Positions 48,931 to 58,000 of a stretch of DNA of 64,000 nucleotides are shown here, piece after piece. Each line of letters begins with the position of its first letter. Position 1 is the first letter of the stretch. The position numbers were made by a program, and so were the translations under genes. Source of the DNA: Hirundichthys speculiger. Its lineage: Eukaryota > Chordata > Actinopteri > Beloniformes > Exocoetidae. Location: assembly GCA_018398805.1 (NCBI GenBank), contig JAGFBZ010001970.1, forward strand, positions 186,001-250,000, given 5' to 3'. The notes under the pieces were generated by a model. It did no database searches, had not been told where the DNA came from, and saw nothing but the letters and a program-made list of their open reading frames with translations.

Positions 48931-50621
48931 AAAACTGGCTGCTATGAACAGAGCTCTAAAGACATGGTTGAAAAAGGGAGCTTTATTTGAAAAAAAACAC
49001 AATAAAATGTCTTCTTTATTTTCTATTTTTTTTTTAACTCTTCTTTCTTTTAATTTCCCGTCATCATTTTGGAACATTTCTTTGTAGGTACGATACGAAA
49101 AAAGCAAAAAGCATTCCACTTTAAATCCAGGTTGTACTCCAACTAAAAAAGGAAAAACACCAGCGGAATTCATTTTTATTTTTTTTATTTTTTACTTTTT
49201 TGCAAGGCACTGAAAGCTCTTCAATAAAAAAAACTTGGATAACATGAAGGATGGTTGTGATGACAAGTACAAGCAGAAATTACCAGGAAAATGTAATCCA
49301 TTGTCTTGTTAATGAGGCCAGTCCAGCACATAATTACACCACTAGCTGCTGTCACTGCATATAGCTGCTAGAGGCAGATTAAAAAAATCACATAAACCTT
49401 TTAAATGTCAGTCTTTACTGACAGCAGAGCATAAACGCAGTGGTCACCTTCGGTATAAATGAATTTTGTGTAATCAGTTTAAAAAAGAAGAGAGAGACAG
49501 CTGGGATATGAGAGTTTTGGTCATCTCACATCTTGTTTCACAAATGAAATAATCAGATCACTTCTTTTAATTTTGATATTTAAGGAGAACAAAAGTGACA
49601 GTTTCCATGAGATAAAGTCAAGATTTTATGCTTTTAAATATATGCTACTGTTTCTTTTAAATTAATATTTGAATGCGAGGTGAAGTTTGGAGCAGGAGCC
49701 TGTATCCTGGAGCTGCATTTGAAACAGTAATAGAAAACATAAACACACGAGTTAGTGTTATTTGAAATGTCAGTACGTACGTGCACCTAAGCCTTAAAGA
49801 GGTGACATATACAGGCTGTGAAGCATTCACTCATATATCATGTCAAAATGGTCAAATTGAAAGGCACAAAAACATTTTCTTTCTCTTTGTTTAATGTGTC
49901 ACTTTATTTTTAAGGAACACTCAATTAACCTTGGCTGTCCTCTCAGGCGCTGGAACTGCACTGCTCCAGGTTCCTCGCCTGCATCCTCCTTCACACACAT
50001 TGAAGGTTATGAGTAGATTTTTCTTTACCTTTTCTCAGAGCCAGCCCCTCGCCAGCTGTGTAGTGAGATAAGGGCCCAAGCATCTAAAAATAACCCACTT
50101 TTTCTGGGTACAGGGCGTGCCATGTCATTCACGCATCTTCTTTGTGCCATGACACAAACATCTTGAGATAGCAGGCAATGCTGCCTGACCTTCTTCCTTT
50201 CCCTAATCTGACGTTCCCTTACTTCCTCTTCTTTAAGGCCCTCCATTTCTTGCATTTCTCTTGCATTTCTTTCAGACCACCTTTGATCAATTTCTTCCAA
50301 TTTCCTCCTTCCATTATAATTGTTATACACTTAAATATAATACAATTTACAACTTCAATCCTCTTTCTAAGCTCTTCAGCTTCTCGACTTTCCATGAACC
50401 TAATTTACATCATCTCTTTTACACCACTCCTCACTTTTCTGACTTCAGCGTGCAAAATCAATCACTCACACTCGCTCAGAGCCCATATACACCACCACTC
50501 CAAGGCCAGCCAGCATACAGACTCCAACAGAGCACCACAACTCTTTAAAAGCAGGCTTAGAAAATATGTCACTGACAGTTTTCGAGGCTCTTTCTTTTTT
50601 TTTTTTTTTTTTTTTTAACTT

Positions 50622-50665
50622 TACAGTACCCTCCAAAAGTGTGAATACATTTTAATAAAGTTTTT
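50622..50665 (+). repeat. Tc1-type terminal repeat scrap
   Basis: After a TTA, the sequence ACAGTACCCTCCAAAAGTGT resembles the outer end of a fish Tc1 family (CAGTACCCTCCAAAAGTATT). No second end or transposase was found nearby. Confidence 0.4.
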
Positions 50666-51170
50666 TTTTGCAGTCCTCTGTGTTGTGATGGGATACAATT
50701 TATGTTCAGTTGTAGGTGGGAGAGAGGGGCACTGGTTCTGGGAGCAGTGCCAGGTGTCATGTAGCTTTGGCAATTTACTAATAAGTCTGTCCCTTTATGT
50801 GGAGTAGCGTGCTGAGACCCAGGGGAGGGAATGGCCTGGACTCACCAGCCTGCGTATGCTGATCTCCTGCTGTCAATGCTTGTGGAGGCTTGGTCTCTTG
50901 AAAAAGAGCTGGAATAAAACTGCACTTGAGTGTACAGCATTTTATATGCTTGGAAGAACCAAGCTGTCCACTCTGGTTGAAGTAAGTTTTGTTGTCACAT
51001 TGTTTTCCTCACAGTATCATGTAAGTGGTTATAAAGCTACAGCTTTAGCTATAGCTTTATAAAGCACACACAAGATCGGCTGTGTGTGGTACACTGTTCT
51101 CAACACCACAGAGGTGCTGAGCAGAATGTACCCAGAGTGTCGGATTGTTCTTCCCTTTTAATCCTAGAAG

Positions 51171-51212
51171 GGTGGAGGTGGTGGTGGTGGTGGTGGTGGT
51201 GAGGGGGGGGGG
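51171..51212 (+). repeat. (GGT)n microsatellite and G-run
   Basis: About nine GGT units followed by GAGGGGGGGGGG. Potential G-quadruplex-forming sequence on the plus strand, opposite to the direction of Kv4 transcription. Confidence 0.9.
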
Positions 51213-52855
51213 TCTTGCATTCCCCCTCCTCTTCCAGATGGCACTCTTGGCTTTCACGTCTTACAGGATATGTGTTTACCCCTGGACTGTGACAATGTAA
51301 TGATCATAAAACAAATGTGTTTATCTGTGGAAGTCGCATGCTTTTTTGAGGTCAGGAGGTCCTGGTCGTGAGGTCATAAAAACCTAAGGCAGCAGGAATT
51401 AAAGGTAACGAAACTGAGGACTCACTGCCAGCGATCCTGCAGGCAATAAAATTTAGTATTAAACAGCTAATATGCACTAAAAACCTTCTGAGTTAATATT
51501 AATCCTCCTTAAAATGTGTATCATCACATTAGTGAATTTTTTAATATTCTCTAATTTGGACTTGAATTTATTGTTTACCCTGCTTTTTTAAAGAGCCCTT
51601 AGGTTTACTTTATATGAATTGTATTATGTATATTAATTAAAAAAAAAAAAAGAATTGAATTTTTTTCTTTACACAGCCTGGAGGTGTGCTCTGGGTCACT
51701 ATAGGAGACAAGCACTAAAAAAAAATCATAGTTTCATCCAGTGAAGTTGACAACAGGCATAAACAAGACAGTTTGAACTAAAGATTTCAAACTTTGACTC
51801 TTTAGTTTAGTTTATAAGACCCAGTCAAAATGAGAACTCAAGGAGTTGTTTGTGTCTGCAACATTTAAGGTTGTGCTGCTTTGCAATATACAGTACTACA
51901 TTTACATTCTGAGAGTTTTATAGGCTTTACTTTTACACATTCTCTGCAGGTTAGAAGTTGCTCATGCTTATTCTGTCTGCCATGTGCTCAGTGCCTCGTT
52001 TACCGCAACAACAATCTTTATACTTTACGAGTAACGAAAGAGCCACAAACAATCAGTGCTGCGAAGAGAAAAAGAGATGAAAGAAAAAAGAACAGTCCAC
52101 TGAAGTTCAGCTTTTTCAAGCGGACTTTCTCAAAGGATGAATAAGGAATTGTTCAATAGCGCTCACATTGCTCATTTTTAGATAAATCGTGTGGTAAAAG
52201 CATTAATTAAATAAATAAAAGATATTAATTCTCATTTGTGTGAAATATCAATTACAGTTGTAAAGTGTGATTATTTATAAAATCACTTTCATACATATAT
52301 AAAATGTTCTGCTAATAAACATTTGCTTACCAATAAGGATACATTACATGGCTATGTTTAAAGTTAAATATACCTGCTTGACCAAAGCCTTCACTGATGA
52401 CGCACATAGTGCAACACAAAAATCCATCATTTTAGGCTTGTTTTTATGTAGCATTAGTGATCACACAAGCACTGTACACTAGTTATTGGCTTTCTGTGTT
52501 TTATTGGGCTTTATAGGTTTAAGTGGATTTATTTGATCTTATTCCTTTTATGGGGATTCAGTGCTTTTGTCTCCCGTTTGATCTGTTAGGTTTTAAAATC
52601 AAAGAGCACTTTGAAAGGCACAACTAACAACTCTGATATCAAAGTAAAAATCACAGTTCTTCTCAGTTCTTCTTCTTGTTTATGAAGTATTATTTTTAGC
52701 ATCACGTTATTCTAAATCCTGATTACAAAGTGGTGATACCCAGTTTCAGGCTCAAAAGATGTTTTTTTTTTTTCTTTTATTGAAGTTCATGAACTGGAAC
52801 TCGCCTGGAAAATGCTTCCATCTGATAAGTGATTTCTCACAGAAAGCGCTGACCA

Positions 52856-52950
52856 CTTAAAGCTTGATTTATGCATCCATGCTTGATTGCCAAACAGCCC
52901 ACCTCTGAAATGTAACTACATGTCAAGGACAGGCAGACCACATCAGCTAT
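52856..52950 (+). repeat. Harbinger-like left-end fragment
   Basis: AAGCTTGATTTATGCATCCA and, further in, GAAATGTAACTACATGTCAA match the layout of the left part of fish Harbinger MITEs such as the one at 37013 (reverse complement of its right end). No right end or TAA duplication is found. Confidence 0.45.
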
Positions 52951-53146
52951 GAAAACCCTGTTGGTATGCCATGTTTACACAATGCACCAGCGTGTAGCAA
53001 AAGTGGCTTGCTCATAAAGCAAATGCTATAATCAGTATTCCTCCTTTGTAGCTGTGAACCTTTTTTTTGTCTATATGTGCATAGCCGCGGGAACATGTTC
53101 TCAGCAGGGGGTGCCTGGGGGTGCTGGGAGTCTGAGACAGCTGTGC

Positions 53147-53150
<4 letters not shown>

Positions 53151-53209
<59 letters not shown>

Positions 53210-53229
53210 TATATATATATATATATATA
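53151..53229. repeat. (TA)n microsatellite
   Basis: Nearly pure alternating TA with one AGA interruption near 53208. A minus-strand ORF of repeated Ile-Tyr across it is an artefact of the repeat. Confidence 0.97.
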
Positions 53230-53274
53230 AAGTGTGTGTGAGTGCGGCGTAGCAACTATAAAGTATACAACACC

Positions 53275-53751
53275 ATTTGTCACGGCTAGACGAGACGACA
53301 GATGTCAGTAACGCAGATGATGTTTTTAAAATACTGCAGAACAAATCATTGGATGAGCAGTTCCGCCTGTCAGGGGTGAAAGAGATTTTTGACTCTGTTG
53401 CGCAGAGGGAAACATATATGATGACATCTACCTTTCACTGAGCGCATCTCGGGTGCTTCGAGCGCAAGGAGAGGGCCAGTGCACCGAGAGATACGCGCAC
53501 AGTTCAAGAAACTCCACAACAGTGTTCTGGAAAACCTTATCTGCCAGATAAGGAACCAATTTAAAGATCAGGAACAACTAATGTTCCTGTCCCTCCTCGA
53601 CCACCAGCAGTTTCAGACATATCAGAAATAAATTACCCCATCCAAGCCTGGCTGTGACTATTCCCACATCCACCACAACTGCTGGCCAGACATCCTCTGA
53701 CCTCAAGAGAATAAAAACGTCTGCAAGTAATACAGTGATGCGTAATCTCTA
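53275..53751 (+). pseudogene. hAT-type transposase remnant
   Basis: Reads RLDETTDVSNADDVFKILQN early (53286 on), then after a frameshift QFKKLHNSVLENLICQIRNQ (53500s) and, after a stop near 53630, a tail with TSSDLKRIKTSASNTVM. The last motif matches the hAT C-terminal dimerisation signature (…SALKRIKT…NTM…) by eye. ZMYM/TTF-type hAT proteins carry the same motif, so this could also derive from a domesticated relative. No long open frame survives. Confidence 0.55.
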
Positions 53752-53930
53752 AATTACGCAGCGCCCTCTTCTTTTATATTGTGTTTTTTTTTTATTGGTG
53801 GCTTGTATGATTATAACGTCATGGTGGATTAAGTTTAGAGTAAATTTAAACCACCAGACATTTTATTTTTTTTCCTACCACATTTTTTTCCTCCCTTTGT
53901 TTCAATAGATTTTTTTGTTTTATATTTTAT

Positions 53931-53936
<6 letters not shown>

Positions 53937-54000
<64 letters not shown>
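53937..54000. repeat. (TA)n microsatellite
   Basis: Alternating TA with TATTATATTATTA interruptions, ending in a T-rich tract. Confidence 0.95.
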
Positions 54001-54004
<4 letters not shown>

Positions 54005-54155
54005 CTTTTTTTTTTTTGAGGTGCTGCAGCCTCACCAACAGGGGGTGCTGCAGCCCCACCAGCACCCTACTTCCCGCTGTATATCATTTCTTAGTTTATC
54101 ATTTATCGCTGTGTATCATTTATCATCACTCTATATGTGTATAAATCAGATAGAC

Positions 54156-54535
54156 CAGTGATTCCCATAGTGTGGGCCACGGCCCCCTGGTGGGCCGTTG
54201 TGGTACTGCAGGTGGGCCATGAGAGGTCATTAAAAATAAACAAATATGTTTTAAATCCTCGATTTTTTTGAAATGTGTTTTTTAATTACTGTAAAATATT
54301 TATTACATGATTTAAAAATATTTAGAAATAATAAAACAAACCAATTGAGTGTTATTCTACTGTCATCTCAATATAACAAGCGTCACCGTTTCAATGTTGA
54401 CCCCTTACGTTATTATTGAAATGTAGCTTTTAGTCTTGTATGTTGATCACAGTTGTGATCAAAGCTTTAAGTGGGCCGCAGAGATTTTTCACATTTCAAA
54501 TTGGGCCTTGGTATTCTGAAGTTTGGGAATGGCTG
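54156..54535. mobile_element. hAT-type MITE with near-identical 8-bp target duplication
   Basis: A 380-bp element starting CAGTGATTCCCATAGTGTGG and ending AGTTTGGGAATGGCTG, whose reverse complement CAGCCATTCCCAAACT matches the start imperfectly. It is flanked by AGATAGAC (54148-54155) and AGATAGAT (54536-54543), 7 of 8 identical, as expected for hAT insertion. No coding frame. The GTGGGCC and TTGGGCC blocks inside each end extend the similarity. Confidence 0.78.
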
Positions 54536-54543
54536 AGATAGAT

Positions 54544-56710
54544 ATTGAGTTCATGGGACCATCTCCTTTGAGGTCACATTTTCACTGCACATTTATAATA
54601 ATACTGTATGTATATAGAAAATCTCTTGTTGCAATTTGCTTGAAGTTAGAGTGTGTGCTTTTATACCTTATTACTGCATTGGGTGGTAAATAACTGTAAG
54701 TGAACACCTTCCCTTTTTCACCAAGGGCTAATTACTTAATCAGCATAATTTGTGGATGGCGCCTTGTGGTGCACCAAGTAAAATGTATTTGTTTAAATTC
54801 CTAAGGCACAAAGATGAGATGGCAAAAGGAAACAGGTTATTGAAAGAATGTTTGTGCTGCTTTCACAGCCACTGCTGGAGCTTGTCAGTGTGACTGCCAC
54901 TCTGGTACGTACATCGCAGCTTCAGCAGAATCAACACGAGTTTGATGATTTGACAGAGGATTTATTATTTTTTCCCCCCACATGCTGTGCTGCTGCTCCA
55001 CCTTGACAGTCAACTGATGGAAGTGCTGCTGCAGCTTAAATGCAGTGTGAATGAGAACACGAGACAGGAGTGTTTTGAGCTGGATTTTCTTGTGCTGCCA
55101 AACAAGAGGTCATCGTGTGAAATGTGCATATGTGTATATTATAATGGGCATAGTGTGTGTTTGAGAGTGTGCGCTGTGTACCAAGTAAACTGCGATAAGG
55201 GTTTGGTCATTTTACAGAAACAGCAAGAGGACGAGACAGAGAGACAAAGAGAAGATGTCGTTAAGCTTGCCAGACACCTTTTGCAAGTTTAATTCCTTTT
55301 AAATGAGTTTAGGTGTTAAATGGACCTGTGTTGAAGCTAAATTAAATTCCACAGCTATTATTAGAAAGGTTTCTATTATAGAGCCTTGTGTTTGGAAATT
55401 GCCTGCAAGAGCATCTTCGTCTGATAAAAGAAGGAATGTTTCTAATTTTCGACGAGCTGCCCTTGCTTTGACCCCAGGGGTTCAGCATGGCAGCAAAATA
55501 GCCCATTAATTTATCTGAAAGCAGGCTGCTGTTAAAAACCACCGCAATCTGTAGCCTCAGATGATTTGTGTGAAAGAACATTCCCACTTATAAAGTATGC
55601 AGCACCACATTCCAGTTTTGTTTCGGTTTGGCACACAGAACCTGAATTATTAACAAAACGATGTATGCCATTCCAGAATTAATTACGTTTCCTGAATACC
55701 ATTCAGCTCTTTAATTATTAAATCTAATAACAGTGCATCCAACAAAAAATACCAGGAAAGCATTGATTTTTTTTTACATAACAAGAACATCAAAAGGACT
55801 TAAGACCTTATACCAGCTTTACTGAATACTTTAGATGGCATATGGAGGAAAAAATGAAATCCTCACACTCTTAACTCAATTCCAGAGGCTTTGTTTTAAT
55901 TAAGCTTTCATAAAAAACTGAATGTCAAGCTGCATTTTAGTAAGACCAAGTCTGATATTGTCTTATGTGATGCCAAACCTATTGCTCCTGAGTATCATGG
56001 AAATGAAAGGTACATTTACGATAAATTCATATACTTATTTTAAGGAACACAATTTTAAATATCATCATTATCATCATCTAAAAGATGGCAGTTTTCTAAA
56101 GTTTAAACTAAACAACACCAAACTAAGATTAAAAACAACGATGCTGTTGTTGCACAAGATGAAAAACTGACAGAAAGCAAGCTTGTCTACCATCCCTTTC
56201 TACTTTAAAATCGCAGAGCTAACACTGGTTTGTCAACTAACAAACAGAAATTCTAGATTACTAACTTATCCCTCAGGTTACTATAGCTTATAATTGGTGG
56301 ATTTCAGCTTGTCAGCTGTAAAGTTTTTATACTTTGAGACAACAACTACCAGCAAAGAAGTCCTTGCGTGTCTTTACCTACTTCCTGAATAAAGTGGATT
56401 CTGATTTCCTGTCCAAAAATCTTTAGGGTGTTGGAGCCAGAAAAATGAGTCAGATGATTCAGGTAGAAAATCATGACATCCCTTAGCACCATCGATAACA
56501 GGTATATTCATCACAGGTCCAACCAACCCATTCATTTAGTTGGTTCCACTGTACAATTTCAATCTTCAATACAACACCAAACAATGACTTTCTTTGAAGA
56601 GATCTGAAGTTTTACTGGTATTATTTCCCTTTTCTGCTTCTTATATCCTTTTCAAAAAGTCTCAGCTGTACTGAGACATTAGTCCTCATGTACCCAAACT
56701 CACTCAACTC
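54544..56710. other. Intronic sequence, nothing recognised
   Basis: No repeat ends seen. Frame 54987-55292 has no domain I recognise and no splice support. A TAATTACTTAATCAGCATAATT stretch near 54729-54750 is rich in homeodomain-type words but cannot be called functional. Confidence 0.4.
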
Positions 56711-57490
56711 AGTCAGGACCAAGGACAGCGACCTCAGTCTCATCTGAGGTGAGAGCCCATCTCTGAAGCAGTCATGACCACGGACAGCAACCTCAGTCTC
56801 ATCTTAGGCAAGAGCCTATCTCTGAAGCAGTCATGACCACGGACAGCAACCTCAGTCTCATCTTAGGCAAGAGCCTATCTCTGAAGCAGTCAGGACCAAG
56901 GATAGCGACCTCAGTCTCATCTGAGGCGAGAGCCTATCTCTGAAGCAGTCAGGACCAAGGACAGCAACCTCAGTCTCATCTAAGTAAGAGCCTATCTCTG
57001 AAGCAGTCAAGACCAAGGATAGCGACCTCAGTCTCATCTGAGGCGAGAGCCTATATCTGAAGCAGTCAGGACCAAGGACAGCGACCTCAGTCTCAGCTGA
57101 GGTGAGAGCCTACCTCTGAAGCAGTCAGAACCAAGGATAGCGACCTCAGTCTCATCTAAGTGAGAGCCTATCTCTGAAGCAGTCAGGACCAAGGACAGTG
57201 ACCTCAGTCTCATCTGAGGTGAGAGCCTATCTCTGAAGCAGTCAGGACCACGGACAGCGACCTCAGTCTTATCTGAGGTGAGAGCCTATCTCTGAAGAAG
57301 TCAGGACCAAGGACAGTGACCTCAGTCTCATCTGAAGCCTGCTCCCACAGCCCAGAGAAGTGGTGGGAGTTGTCCGGCGCTGTACATTCACATTCGAGCC
57401 CACAGCCCGGTGTAGCGGTAGGAGCTGTCCCGCGAGAGCCAATCTCTGAAGCAGTCAGGACCAAGGACAGTGACCTCAGTCTCAGCTGAA
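56711..57490. repeat. 59-bp minisatellite with an internal hairpin in each unit
   Basis: Eleven consecutive units start at 56711, 56770, 56829, 56888, 56947, 57005, 57064, 57123, 57181, 57240 and 57299 (59 bp each, two of 58 bp). Typical unit start: AGTCAGGACCAAGGACAGCG. Each complete unit holds ACCTCAG-TCTCAT-CTGAGGT, a 7-bp stem with a 6-nt loop; some copies have mutated right arms. After a 115-bp spacer with CCCACAGCCC repeats, a twelfth unit begins at 57453 and is cut off at a Harbinger-like end. The minus-strand ORF at 57210-57464 is a translation of the repeat. Confidence 0.95.
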
Positions 57491-57550
57491 GCCTGATTTA
57501 TACTTGAACATCAGGTCGTCTGCGTCACCTACGCAGACGACGCAGAGATG

Positions 57551-57588
57551 CCCCCCACCCCCCCCCCCCCCCCCACCCTACGCAGAGA
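57551..57588 (-). repeat. C-rich tract (G-run on the minus strand)
   Basis: Nearly unbroken C with two A interruptions. On the minus strand, the sense strand of the Kv4 gene, it is a long G-run with G-quadruplex potential. Confidence 0.9.
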
Positions 57589-57695
57589 CTATGCAGACAC
57601 TCCGGTGCGCCTACCCAAATATCTGTAGGTCGACACAGACAGTGTCGCAGAGAGGAGAGAAAGGAGCCCACTGATTGGTCAATTCTACATCCGCA

Positions 57696-57821
57696 TAGAA
57701 AAGACAGCGCGTCATTGAAGAAATGAGGAAGTACCCACATCTGTACGATTTTCCTTCTCCACACAACAAAGACAGCACATATTCTAGTAATTCATGGAGG
57801 GAGATAGTGATGAATGTGTGT
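57696..57821 (+). pseudogene. MADF/Myb-SANT-like domain fragment (Harbinger accessory protein)
   Basis: The frame open from a stop near 57696 reads a basic lead, RVIEEMRKYPHLYDFPSPHN, then KDSTYSSNSWREIV. A charged start, a YPHLYD motif and a Trp-Arg-Glu-Ile about 20 residues later are the pattern of MADF (Myb/SANT-like) DNA-binding domains, such as those carried by PIF/Harbinger transposons next to the nuclease gene. Similarity ends after WREI; the remaining residues to 57908 look random. The nuclease gene is absent. Could alternatively come from a host MADF gene retrocopy. Confidence 0.6.
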
Positions 57822-58000
57822 CTAGATACGGCCAAGACCACATTAACATACTTATTTGGTCCTATTGTTCAGTCTCAGAATGCTATTGGGTCATACATTT
57901 GTATATAAGGCTCGTCCTGAGGTCAAGAAGTCACACACCCTCCAGATTTTTGAGAGAGCATCATCCCCTCGATTTACTGGATTGGATTTATCTGATTGAA

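Larger units (their letters stand above)
48931..53081. other. Intronic sequence with small repeat fragments
   Basis: Mostly unremarkable. It holds a T22 tract (50595-50616), a Tc1-type terminal fragment, a (GGT)n tract and a Harbinger-like scrap, listed separately. Frame 50025-50330 on the minus strand is rich in Glu/Arg and could form a helix, but no homology is apparent. Confidence 0.4.
53082..54081 (+). mobile_element. hAT-like element with degraded transposase and (TA)n tracts
   Basis: The left edge reads TAGCCGCGGGAACATG then CAGCAGGGGGTGCCTGGGGG. The right edge reads CTGCAGCCCCACCAGCACCC then TACTTCCCGCTGTA, an imperfect inverted copy. About 1 kb lies between. The plus-strand remnant inside contains hAT-style coding pieces. 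Two long TA microsatellites (53151-53229 and 53937-54000) have expanded within it. Target duplication not resolved; borders are good to roughly ten bases. Confidence 0.6.
57491..58000 (+). mobile_element. PIF/Harbinger-like fragment, left end with hairpin
   Basis: GCCTGATTTATACTTGAACA at the left resembles the outer end of fish Harbinger elements. It is followed by a perfect 11-bp inverted repeat (GTCGTCTGCGT / ACGCAGACGAC, 57515-57541, 5-nt loop) and more CTACGCAGA words. A C-rich tract (57551-57588) and a MADF-like coding piece follow. No right end or TAA pair was found, so the fragment's right limit is a guess. Confidence 0.55.

Noticed and set aside
50178..50618. 146-codon plus-strand ORF, the longest non-transposon frame on that strand
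   Set aside because: It runs into a T22 tract read as poly-Phe, overlaps other frames and has no recognisable domain. The composition reflects pyrimidine-rich DNA.
52947..53344. Two minus-strand ORFs of about 100 codons
   Set aside because: Both are mainly alternating Ile-Tyr from the (TA)n tract; no domain or splice evidence.
57210..57464. Minus-strand ORF with repeated MVLTASEIGS-type segments
   Set aside because: It is the translation of the minisatellite and its spacer. The repeated peptide simply mirrors the DNA repeat.
56711..57490. CRISPR-like regular repeat array
   Set aside because: The units are head-to-tail 59-bp repeats with no unique spacers between them, there are no cas genes, and the context is a vertebrate intron. 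It is a minisatellite.
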